From Clostridium_F caseinilyticum (GTDB taxonomy: Bacteria; Bacillota; Clostridia; Clostridiales; Clostridiaceae): a DNA stretch of 64,000 nt. Shown here piece after piece: positions 26,874-35,383 of the stretch. Made by a program: the position numbers and the translations under genes. Within the stretch, counting starts at the first letter, position 1. Every line of letters starts with the position of its first letter. The notes under the pieces are model-generated. The model saw only the letters and a list, made by a program, of their open reading frames with translations, ran no database searches and was not told where the DNA came from. The stretch is taken from assembly GCF_046127645.1 (NCBI RefSeq), contig NZ_CP175919.1; one strand, written 5' to 3'.

Positions 26874-27674
26874 TCATTTTGATTTATATGATTGCCTAAG
26901 CTTCATGTTTATCTTATCACAGTCATTAATCATTTCAGAAACTTTTTTATTGTTCACAGATTTTTGCCATAAATCGTCATTATTAGTCATACTGATAATC
27001 TTTAACTCCTTTTTAAATATTTCGAAATTATTTAACCTATCTACTCCTCCATCTGGTTTAATATAATAAGTTATGAAATCACTTCCTATATCTTCATCTT
27101 CAATCTTTTTCAATAAGATTAGCAATTGATCTGCATAGTGATTAGGAATATACAAGTTACATTTCTTATGCACTTTAAAATTCTCATTATATTCTTTTTT
27201 TATATTTGCTCTCAAATAAGCATCTCCACCTATTAAATGTAACCCCTCATCTAGCTCAACAGATACTCCACTTGGAAGTGTCAATTTCCAGGCTTTTGTT
27301 TTATTGGTTTTATAGTCTTGAAACAAAAAAAATAAATCTGACTCAGACCAATGTGAACAATATCTTGATTGTAATTCAATAAAAATTTTATTTTTTAATA
27401 AATCAGTATTTTCAGTACTATATGATAAGTCTGAGTTGTACTTACTAATTTTCTCTTTTATATCTTGAAGTAATGACATTACTTGATATTCTCCACAAAT
27501 TCCTACTAACGTGTTCGATGTCAACTTGATAATTTTAGCTGCAGATTCAAAACTTGATTCTAGAAGATTTCTATTATTATCTCTATTTACTACACGAGTA
27601 TCAGCTGACATAATATAATAATTATCATCTTTACTAGTCATATTTCTATGAATTATCATTCCAACAATTGACAT
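26874..27674 (-). CDS. Proteasome-like Ntn-hydrolase domain protein
   Basis: With the ATG at 27674 (GGAGGG six bases upstream) the protein begins Met-Ser-Ile-Val-Gly. After Met removal Ser would be the N-terminal nucleophile, like Thr1 of HslV (TTIV) and proteasome beta subunits. The other two expected residues align: Asp25 in SADTRV and Lys47 in AAKIIKL, followed by TLVGICGEYQVMSLLQDI, the HslV-like strand-helix. The rest (~130-266) diverges and ends in a basic tail. It would be a small Ntn peptidase or amidase inside a defence island; the cleavage target is unknown. A GTG/TTG one codon earlier would destroy the N-terminal Ser position and lacks support. Confidence 0.7.
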   Translation of the reverse strand: MSIVGMIIHRNMTSKDDNYYIMSADTRVVNRDNNRNLLESSFESAAKIIKLTSNTLVGICGEYQVMSLLQDIKEKISKYNSDLSYSTENTDLLKNKIFIELQSRYCSHWSESDLFFLFQDYKTNKTKAWKLTLPSGVSVELDEGLHLIGGDAYLRANIKKEYNENFKVHKKCNLYIPNHYADQLLILLKKIEDEDIGSDFITYYIKPDGGVDRLNNFEIFKKELKIISMTNNDDLWQKSVNNKKVSEMINDCDKINMKLRQSYKSK

Positions 27675-27765
27675 CAATCTCCCTCCATTCTTAATGATTT
27701 ATCTAGTTAACTTAAACTATTTTACAATGGTATTCCTAACACCATGAATTAGTATTCATTTTTTT

Positions 27766-27814
27766 ACTTCTAATTATAGATACAAACTGTCGAATTGTGT
27801 GTATAATGGAAGTT
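27766..27814. repeat. Recurring island motif, site 3 (inverted pair)
   Basis: Left arm ACTTCTAATTATAGATACAA (27766 on plus); right arm on the minus strand AACTTCCATTATACACACAA. The arms pair imperfectly over ~20 bases with a seven-base centre. The site ends eight bases before the stop codon of the HEPN gene at 27822, the tightest coupling of site and gene in the island. Confidence 0.65.
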
Positions 27815-27821
27815 AATATTT

Positions 27822-29279
27822 TTAGCTATTTGAGAGGCACTTAATTAAATTTGGGCTGATAAAGTTCTTCTGGTCATTGTTTATATTCTTAAGATGTCTA
27901 TCTAAATCGTATGCCTTTTCAACTGTGTCTATAGGGGAATTTTCACTCATAAAACTTAACACAATATCAATTATTTTTCTATCAACTCCAGATGCAATTA
28001 AAGATTTCTCATCACATTCATCAATGTTTATCTTATCTGATCCAGAAGAATCTTTCCTGGTAAAAGGTATATCTTTGTAAATAATCATTACTTCCCAAGT
28101 TACTGGATTATTCATTATCAAATTTATATCGTAATTATAAACCTTCAATAAATTTGTATGATGAGCATCTAAGTTTTCGCCTAAATATCGCATAAATTCT
28201 GCACTTATAACTTCTTTTTTTAGACTATTTTTTATTTTATCAATACCATTTTGGTCACAATAAAACAAACGGGCGGATTTATCGTCCGAACCATACTTGC
28301 AACCATATTCTTGAAATACTTCTCCTGTATCAACGTCACACATTTTTTCAATAAATTTAATTGGTACACTTTCCATATCTAAATTAGATATATGAATAGG
28401 CTTATACTTGCATAGTTCCCAATGTAATATTGTATTCGCAACAAATAAATAGCAAAACTCTGCATCACCTTTTTCCCATGGTCGTTGCAAGATACTGTTG
28501 CCGTGCCAATCAGCTTGATACTCGGATGGAATGTAGTCGATATACTCCATATAGCGTTGATATTTATAAACATCTACACTTGCCATATCCAGACTTACCT
28601 TCTTATCAATATCTTTTAAGTAACAATATAAATTAAAAGAGATATCTTTCAGTTCAGATAATGCTGGAGCTCTTTCTATCCTGTGAGTAAAATCATTATT
28701 ATATATGAAGTTAGCATAATCAAAAGCGTCTCTGCTCGCTACAATTGATTCCAAGTAATGCCCTGAATTAATCTTTTCTTCTGCTTTATGTAACTGCTCC
28801 TTAATTATTTGAGATTGGATGAGAGTGGAATATCTAATGTCATTAGATGTAATTCCAAAGAATTTTATTAATGTTTTTTCAAAGAATCTTGTCCCATATG
28901 TTATATATGTTTGCACTTCTTTTACAGGCAAAATCATTGCGTGTTGAACCATATTGCGCAGTTCTCGTATCATCTTCATTTCTTGAACATATGATAACGA
29001 TTGATTAGTATTTTCTTTAAGATACCGCTGTATTTCACCTATTAGTTGCGCTAATTCACATGTATTTATAGTTTTACCTGTGACCTCTTCGACTTCTAAA
29101 TGCCTAATAAGAATACGCAAAGTGTACTCTATTGCATTATCAAGATTATGTATTGCAATCATAATGTCAAAATCATTATCTAAAAATGCATGTTGTTTTG
29201 CATGTTCAAGGAAATGATTGGCTTTAATGAGCATCTTAAGAGTTTCTTCATTTGGATGTTTGGGTAATGTAATCAACAT
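27822..29279 (-). CDS. HEPN-domain protein (putative RNase effector)
   Basis: The 485-residue protein begins with a helical HEPN-like domain: IAIHNLDNAIEYTLRILI near 40-60 and RELRNMVQHA near 105-114, giving the canonical R-N-x3-H (R108, N109, H113) of HEPN ribonucleases. A second helical block at 165-200 (EKINSGHYLESIVASRDAFDYANF) looks like a further HEPN-type helix pair without the motif. A C-terminal DEKSLIASGVDRKIIDIVLSF stretch is helix-hairpin-like. No membrane segment. In defence islands HEPN proteins act as tRNA/mRNA-cleaving effectors; here that is inferred from the motif. AGGAGG precedes the ATG at 29279. Confidence 0.72.
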   Translation of the reverse strand: MLITLPKHPNEETLKMLIKANHFLEHAKQHAFLDNDFDIMIAIHNLDNAIEYTLRILIRHLEVEEVTGKTINTCELAQLIGEIQRYLKENTNQSLSYVQEMKMIRELRNMVQHAMILPVKEVQTYITYGTRFFEKTLIKFFGITSNDIRYSTLIQSQIIKEQLHKAEEKINSGHYLESIVASRDAFDYANFIYNNDFTHRIERAPALSELKDISFNLYCYLKDIDKKVSLDMASVDVYKYQRYMEYIDYIPSEYQADWHGNSILQRPWEKGDAEFCYLFVANTILHWELCKYKPIHISNLDMESVPIKFIEKMCDVDTGEVFQEYGCKYGSDDKSARLFYCDQNGIDKIKNSLKKEVISAEFMRYLGENLDAHHTNLLKVYNYDINLIMNNPVTWEVMIIYKDIPFTRKDSSGSDKINIDECDEKSLIASGVDRKIIDIVLSFMSENSPIDTVEKAYDLDRHLKNINNDQKNFISPNLIKCLSNS

Positions 29280-29378
29280 ATAATCGCCTCCTGTTTAGTT
29301 TAAAACTTCATTAAGGAATATACCTATAACGAAAAGTACTTTAAATTTCAAATTATTGCTAAAATCTTGACATGATCA

Positions 29379-29507
29379 AACTTGCCATTATAGACATTAA
29401 AAGCTTGTACCTACTATCCATTTTATTCCATATAATCACCAGCACATTATTAGCCTAATTAGAAGCTTTAACAACTTCATACAATATGGACAATGGGAGG
29501 TTGTATT
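29379..29507. repeat. Recurring island motif, site 4 (inverted pair with long centre)
   Basis: Left arm ACTTGCCATTATAGACATTA (29380 on plus) differs from site 5 at two of 20 positions. Right arm on the minus strand: ACCTCCCATTGTCCATATTG (ending near 29503). About 70 bases lie between them. The site follows the stop codon of the SieB-like gene by ~210 bp. The remainder of 29280-29714 shows nothing else. Confidence 0.6.
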
Positions 29508-29714
29508 AGACTTTCTTAATACAATTATTACAGAACTAAATCTAAAATTATGTTACCTGAACCCTACAAATTGAAATTTAAATTAGAAATTAATTCAATG
29601 AATTACTATGTATAGGCAAATATTATACATAGCTTAATATATAATAAAAACCTTTTGAATATACTAAACTATACTCATAATGAACAAAAAAACGCCCCCT
29701 AAAAAGGCTAGTTA

Positions 29715-30293
29715 TCACTCATTTTCTACATATAAGTTACTACTTTGAATTTTATTCGCTTGTTTCTCAGAAGCCTTCTCAAAAGATAATAATAATTTAT
29801 CATCTTTTTTCAGTGCATCAATTACCCAAGGCTGTAAAAAGTATGGGAATTGAGGATTTCTAAAATCATTGGTAAAATATTGAGTTGTAGCTTTTTGAAT
29901 AACCATCCAATGTTCCAGAAAGACAACAGCTCCGTCATTTAATGGAAGTGTATGCGTATTATTCTCTTCCTGGTATAGCATGTATACTATTGTTTTTTTA
30001 TATGTATCTAATGAAACTAATAATTTCTTTGAATTTCTTTTAACCTTCTTATTCGAATATTTGCTATTTAAAAACTTATAAGACTTGGTTATAACTCCAA
30101 TAGTCAATATAGATGTAGATATAATAAATACTGCCCCTATTACAAATCCATATCTATTTCTAAAATCAATCATATATAATTTATTTATTATTGAATCTGG
30201 TAAAAATAAGATTACTCCTGAAGCTAACGAAATAGCTGACATAATGCTTGCTGGTAGCTTTAAAAGTTCCGTAAAATTAAAGTCCAATATCAT
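29715..30293 (-). CDS. SieB-like superinfection exclusion membrane protein
   Basis: The 192-residue protein has two hydrophobic helices near the N-terminus (LPASIMSAISLASGVILFLP and YGFVIGAVFIISTSILTIGVI) followed by a soluble half. FLPDSIINKLYMIDFRNRYG between the helices is the characteristic SieB-family linker. SieB proteins of temperate phages abort infection by related phages at the membrane. The soluble part ends in a FLQPWVIDALKKDDKL region. ATG at 30293 is very near the AGAGGTG site; the TTG two codons on (30287) has better spacing. Confidence 0.78.
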   Translation of the reverse strand: MILDFNFTELLKLPASIMSAISLASGVILFLPDSIINKLYMIDFRNRYGFVIGAVFIISTSILTIGVITKSYKFLNSKYSNKKVKRNSKKLLVSLDTYKKTIVYMLYQEENNTHTLPLNDGAVVFLEHWMVIQKATTQYFTNDFRNPQFPYFLQPWVIDALKKDDKLLLSFEKASEKQANKIQSSNLYVENE

Positions 30294-30477
30294 TCACCTC
30301 TTTTCATAATATTATAACATTTCAAATATCTTTATTATAGATAAAAAATATACATTATTCTTAACTAAGAAAGATTGTTAATCGATACAAACTAATTTCT
30401 ATCAATATAATTCAACTACTCAATAAATTCCTATTTTACAAATCAATTAATTCAGATAATGATTATAGTAACACCTT

Positions 30478-31125
30478 TTATTTGAAATTCTCAATCATTC
30501 TTCTAATATCAGCTTCTCTATATCTATTTTCTTCTGTTGTCCAAGCAACTGTCATATTCATTTTTTTTAATAATCTAATAAGTTCAGTAATATCTTGTAC
30601 ACTTGAATTTGTATACATATATAGTTTTCTAAGTGTTTTATCTTGCGGAGTACCTACAAACAATTTTCTTTCTCCTATTAATACTGTTTTATCAGATTCG
30701 TCAATAACATTTAATGTTCTAATAATATTGCAATTATCTCTTAAAGTTTTTATTTTATCAGATATATTAATTTCTTGTGGAATAGCCTCATTGATTTGAC
30801 AAAGGAAATTCATAAAATTAAAACTTCTACCTGTATGTTCTAACTGTAATTCTTGAATAAGACAATTTTGCACATCCTCATTTATATAGGATTTAAATGT
30901 ACCCATTATATGATTTCCATACAATTTAATTCTTCTCATAATTCTTTTATTTCTCATATATAAAAATAATATATCTTTAGATTCTTTATCTTCTTCTGAT
31001 AAAAACATCATAAATAAAAATCTACCTTTACCTACTTTCAAATCAAATGCTAATGCTTTATCTGAAGATTCCAAAGTTGCAATATACACATTTTTCAGAT
31101 TACTAAAATCAAATTCTACTGCCAT
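30478..31125 (-). CDS. Unknown protein of the defence island (215 residues)
   Basis: No family recognised. It starts VEFDFSNLKNVYIATLES and seems beta-rich in the first half (AFDLKVGKGRFLFMMFLS, IKLYGNHIMGTFKSYI) and helical at the end. Residues 158-166 read GTPQDKTLR, a motif that returns as VTPQDCTLR in the next gene upstream (31511-32887). That shared stretch and their adjacency suggest the two work together, perhaps as effector and partner. GGGGG lies before the ATG at 31125. Confidence 0.7.
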   Translation of the reverse strand: MAVEFDFSNLKNVYIATLESSDKALAFDLKVGKGRFLFMMFLSEEDKESKDILFLYMRNKRIMRRIKLYGNHIMGTFKSYINEDVQNCLIQELQLEHTGRSFNFMNFLCQINEAIPQEINISDKIKTLRDNCNIIRTLNVIDESDKTVLIGERKLFVGTPQDKTLRKLYMYTNSSVQDITELIRLLKKMNMTVAWTTEENRYREADIRRMIENFK

Positions 31126-31270
31126 ATATAAATCCCCCTAAAATTACCATTTATCTAAAAACCATATAAATAATCTTTACTTTGCAGTTATTTACATTGA
31201 CCACACTTTTTAAATGAAATCTTTATATACTTATATGGATAGTATTTTTATTTTCATAGAGAGCCTCTTA

Positions 31271-31351
31271 TTAAAGTCCAACATGAATTTTTTCAAGTTC
31301 TTCATATATTTCATTTATCATGCGAATAGGATAGAAAATAACCTTATCCAT
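31271..31351 (-). pseudogene. Possible gene fragment in the gap before the 458-residue gene
   Basis: A short frame reads MDKVIFYPIRMINEIYEELE and continues to a stop, with coding-like composition continuing six to seven residues upstream to a stop codon. It may be the C-terminal end of a lost gene. No ribosome site is visible. The rest of 31126-31510 holds nothing identified. Confidence 0.25.
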
Positions 31352-31510
31352 ATCTTTCACTTCTAACAAGTTAAATATTTTTTATTTTCGTTCTCTTTTT
31401 TTAATCTGATTAAAAACTATTATCCACCCTTTGTCTTGATTTTTTAATTTATATTAATGTAAAAACATTTATATCTTGAACAAATTTAATAACTATGTTT
31501 TTTCAATAAC

Positions 31511-32887
31511 TTACTCTATTATTTCTTTTATTATTCTAATATTTTCATCACTATTAGAAAACCACCTAATTACTTGAACACACACATTTCTCAATAACAC
31601 TATAAATTGTTTCTTTTGTATATCAGGACATTCACATCCTTTTTCGTTATAATTCGCTTTTGCATGCGAAATATTATTTCTTGTATCACTTATACTCCTT
31701 GCTAAATCATTCCTAGCACAATTTAAAAAAGTTTGTCTATTAGACGGATTTGCTTGTATATTCTCTTTTAGATTATAAAGAGATCCTATAAATTTCGGAG
31801 AATATTTAGAAAGACTTTCTATATCACAACACTCTTTTATAGTTTCTTTAATTAGTTCACTATCACTTTTTAACTTCTTATTATGTTTTATAAAAATATC
31901 TCCTAATTCTTCAACATACTCACCACTAATATCACATATATTTATTGTTGTTAATTTTTCTTCAACTTCTATTGTTACATTTTTTCTTACAACTGTTACT
32001 GAAATATATTCTATAACTTTAACATATTCAACTATTGACCTATCCTCATTATATCCTTCAGCTTCATTAAACATCATAAGAATATTATTCATTCCCTTTG
32101 AAAATAATAATGGATTAATATCTAAATTATCTTCGCTTACATCATCAATTTCATCAAATTCACCTAAAAACAAACTTTTGGGATTCATTATTAATTTATA
32201 TCCATGTTTTGCAAAAATTTCGAATGTATAAGCGTTAAATATTTCCATAATTTCTTCTTTTTTTACATCAGAGTTTTTCTCGAAATCCATTATAACAAAT
32301 AAGTCATCGTACATAATTACTGAATTATATTCATCAAAATTTCCATCAAAAAATGTTCTCATATAATATAATTCATTATAGAAAGAAGTCCATATAGTTA
32401 CATTTTTATTTTTATAATTTATTTCTTTTTCAAAATCTGGAAATTCACATAAATCTCTAAGTGTACAATCTTGCGGAGTTACCCTCAAAATTGCTACATT
32501 GTTAGAAATGCATATTCCATAATCATCAATTGATGCTTGTATAGCATCTTGAACTAATTCAATGAAGTCATTTATTGTGGTTTCAATTATTGATTCTACG
32601 TCATCTAAGTATATTCTTATATCTTCTTCACCAGTAATTGTATAATCTCCATCCTCAATATCAAACTCTAATGCTTCACACTCTTCCTCGGTATATTCTT
32701 CACCTAAACATTTAATATTGCTAAAATATTCTATCATCTCGTCTAAATCAGACGAGATATAGTCAAAAGATAAATCACGAGAATAAATGCCTAAATGTCT
32801 GTTGTAGTCATTTTTAAGATATTGAATGCTAGTTACTAATCTTTGCTTCAGTTTATTATCTTTATATCTTAGTATATTCATCAACAT
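31511..32887 (-). CDS. Unknown island protein with C-terminal HEPN/ApeA-like motif
   Basis: The 458-residue protein is acidic in its first 260 residues. Residues 136-144 read VTPQDCTLR, shared with the neighbouring 215-residue protein. The C-terminal ~110 residues look like a HEPN domain: ARNDLARSISDTRNNISHAKANY places R403, N404 and H408 as the R-N-x3-H motif, followed by a helix LLRNVCVQVIRWF. This ending resembles ApeA-type HEPN proteins. An RNase effector of abortive infection is therefore plausible. The ATG at 32887 follows AAGGGGG. Confidence 0.7.
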   Translation of the reverse strand: MLMNILRYKDNKLKQRLVTSIQYLKNDYNRHLGIYSRDLSFDYISSDLDEMIEYFSNIKCLGEEYTEEECEALEFDIEDGDYTITGEEDIRIYLDDVESIIETTINDFIELVQDAIQASIDDYGICISNNVAILRVTPQDCTLRDLCEFPDFEKEINYKNKNVTIWTSFYNELYYMRTFFDGNFDEYNSVIMYDDLFVIMDFEKNSDVKKEEIMEIFNAYTFEIFAKHGYKLIMNPKSLFLGEFDEIDDVSEDNLDINPLLFSKGMNNILMMFNEAEGYNEDRSIVEYVKVIEYISVTVVRKNVTIEVEEKLTTINICDISGEYVEELGDIFIKHNKKLKSDSELIKETIKECCDIESLSKYSPKFIGSLYNLKENIQANPSNRQTFLNCARNDLARSISDTRNNISHAKANYNEKGCECPDIQKKQFIVLLRNVCVQVIRWFSNSDENIRIIKEIIE

Positions 32888-33048
32888 AACAGCCCCCTTT
32901 TAATATCCATATTTTACAGTCATTGAGATAGTTGTATATAATTTCTCTTTATCAATTCTATTTGATTGTAATTTTTTATTTATTAATATCTTTACTGTTT
33001 CTATATTATCACATTGATGTTTGTTTACTATGTAATAGTTCTACATTT

Positions 33049-33175
33049 CGACTTCTCATTATAGACATTAGCTACATAATATTTAACACAATATCTAGTT
33101 ATTGCCTGCACTTTAAATATTTTTAAGATTCTCTATTTTCAAATTATAATTATATCTTATAATAAAGTTATTCAA
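33049..33175. repeat. Recurring island motif, site 5
   Basis: ACTTCTCATTATAGACATTA (33051) is followed by ~120 bases that recur with roughly 80 percent identity at 38472-38600. A weak return arm lies near 33155 (TCTTATAATAAAGTT). It stands ~330 bp after the stop codon of the AAA/nuclease gene. The intervening 33175-33295 is AT-rich and unremarkable. Confidence 0.55.
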
Positions 33176-33294
33176 TACAACTTACCTCTTTTAATATTAC
33201 ATATATATATTTAAAAACTAAAATTTTTCTCCTTATAAATCATTCTTAAATTTTAAATAAAGTTACCTAAAATCCTTAGACTGCCTAACCTAAA

Positions 33295-33540
33295 ATTCAA
33301 CAAAATTTACCTGCTATTATAACAATATCTAACTTTATATACTATCATGTACATTTTACCATAAATATTACATATATATAATTATTTTTATAAAATTCTA
33401 CACAAATCCCAAAATAAAACATACAAATTAGACAAAATAAAAGCTTCCACTAAGTGAAAGCTTTTGAACTCTTATTCTATTTTGTTTATATTTCTATCTA
33501 TTATTCTAACAATAAACTTGTATTATTTTTTTGTTATTAT
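33295..33540. repeat. Long direct repeat, copy 1 (3' flank of the AAA/nuclease gene)
   Basis: About 245 bp, from ACCTGCTATTATAACAATAT to the last codons of the AAA/nuclease gene, is repeated with very few differences at 38625-38870. It includes the hairpin AAGCTTCCACTAAGTGAAAGCTT (33443 onward, in two halves), which serves as terminator for the gene. Together with site 5 the duplicated unit spans ~490 bp. Confidence 0.85.
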
Positions 33541-35089
33541 TTTCTATACCTATATAGTTTTCTGCTACTTCACCTGTTAGATTTGTAGATTTTCTTAGAT
33601 CAAATATTAAAAGATATCCTCTATCTAATCCGTATTGGTCTAAATATTCAGCCAGTTGTATTAAACCTTTTCTATGATATTCTTGCCCTCTCCATATTTT
33701 AAGTTCTAGAATATACATTTTTTTATTATAGGTTATAACTATATCAAATCTTTTTTCTTCTCCACCTTTTACTTCTTTAAATGCAAATCCACTGCCATTT
33801 ATAATAGGACTTAAAAAGGCTAAAAAGACTAGTCTTCCATCTTCCTCTAAAAATGCTTCTCTCTTTTGTGAATACTCATGTTTCATAAATTCTTGGAATT
33901 TTAATAAGACTTTTCTTATATCTAAATCTCCATTAGAATCTATAAAATTTTCTTTACTATTATAGTTATAAAAATTAGAAGATGTTTGAATTTTTGATAT
34001 TCTGTAATTATATATAAGCTGTTCATATATCCTATTATTTATTTTTAAATTTCCTTTATCATCTTTAAATATTCCATATAAATAGCCTAAATTTATATCT
34101 GGGTTATGTATATTAAAATTTAGTCTTACTCCTTTTATTAAAAGATTATCTACTACTTGAGATAGTTCTTTATTATTTTCTATATTTTTAATTAAACTGT
34201 CAAAGTTAGTGTTACTCTCATTTAAAAGCTCTTTTACAGCTAACTCTAAGTATTGTTTTTCCCATCTTAATTCATTTTCATCCATTATCTTTTCATCTAT
34301 AATTTTGCAAAGTTTGCTTACTAAGAATGGATATCCTGAGGTATAAAAATAAAGCTTTTCTGCAAAATATTCTTTATCCAAATCCACCTCTTTATTTTTT
34401 ACATAATCATCTAACATAGTTTTTATTTCACTTACTGAAAAGCTCATATCTACGTCAAAATCTGAAGCTATGTTCCAGGGACTATTATACTTATGCTCTT
34501 CATCAGATCTAATCTTCAATTTTAAAGTCTTTATATCATGTACCCCTGCTAATACAACGTTATGAAAAGTATAATCTTTTCCAACATTTCTTAGTAGATA
34601 TTTGTTCCTAAGTAATCCTAAAAAACTTAAAAATAATTGATTATTACTACTCTTATCTACTTCATCTATCATTAATACTACTTTTCTTTTAACCTTTATA
34701 ATAAATTTAGTTATAACTCTTGATAAGTCAATAAAGTTCTCTACCTTACTCTTTTGCTGTTCTAGATATTCAGATAATGCTTCATTATTAATTAAAAGAG
34801 AATCAGACATTATCTGCAAGAATTCTTTTGAAAATACTTTTTCATCTTCAAAAATCAAATCTCCAATTCCTTCAAAACTTATAGAAATAACCAAATAGTC
34901 TGTAAGTTTATTTAAATATCTTTCAAGCATATATAAAGTAGTTGTTTTTCCGTACTGCCTTGGTCTATTTATAATAAAATATTCTTCATTATTTACTAAT
35001 TTTAATATACTATCTAACTTATTAGATATATCCACCATATAATGCTTTTCTGGTATACAGGTTCCAGTTACATTAAATCTCTTTTTCAT
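33506..35089 (-). CDS. AAA-ATPase-like protein with C-terminal PD-(D/E)XK nuclease (PF09820/PF08011 type)
   Basis: The 527-residue protein starts with GTCIPEKHYMVDISNKLD and the Walker A-like RPRQYGKTTTLYMLERYL near 42, with Walker B VVLMIDEVDKS near 135 and a winged-helix region around YFYTSGYPFLVSKLCKIID. The C-terminal ~140 residues form a PD-(D/E)XK nuclease (GEEKRFDIVITYNKKMYILELKIWRG; Asp and ExK visible). This family is multi-copy and mobile-looking in clostridia and Bacteroidetes, with unproven function. Its 3' flank is duplicated at 38.6 kb, including its last codons, so a second copy once stood there. Confidence 0.9.
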   Translation of the reverse strand: MKKRFNVTGTCIPEKHYMVDISNKLDSILKLVNNEEYFIINRPRQYGKTTTLYMLERYLNKLTDYLVISISFEGIGDLIFEDEKVFSKEFLQIMSDSLLINNEALSEYLEQQKSKVENFIDLSRVITKFIIKVKRKVVLMIDEVDKSSNNQLFLSFLGLLRNKYLLRNVGKDYTFHNVVLAGVHDIKTLKLKIRSDEEHKYNSPWNIASDFDVDMSFSVSEIKTMLDDYVKNKEVDLDKEYFAEKLYFYTSGYPFLVSKLCKIIDEKIMDENELRWEKQYLELAVKELLNESNTNFDSLIKNIENNKELSQVVDNLLIKGVRLNFNIHNPDINLGYLYGIFKDDKGNLKINNRIYEQLIYNYRISKIQTSSNFYNYNSKENFIDSNGDLDIRKVLLKFQEFMKHEYSQKREAFLEEDGRLVFLAFLSPIINGSGFAFKEVKGGEEKRFDIVITYNKKMYILELKIWRGQEYHRKGLIQLAEYLDQYGLDRGYLLIFDLRKSTNLTGEVAENYIGIENNNKKIIQVYC

Positions 35090-35383
35090 ATAACTTTCAC
35101 TCTCCTCACTCTATTATATTATCATAGAATAAGCTATTTAAACATATAAACAGAATATAATTTTACTTATAATAATTCTTATTAGATAATTGAGTCATAT
35201 ATTCTGCAACATAAATTCTGATAACCCTCAATTAAAATAATAAACTTCTTATCATTTTTTTCATAACAATAATATTGTTATGAAACCCTTTTCCCTTTTA
35301 GCTACTACTTTCTTTCTTACTCTTTTCTAAGTACTAAATACCATTGCATAACTCAAATGATATTTAGCAACTTAGTAATTTTT

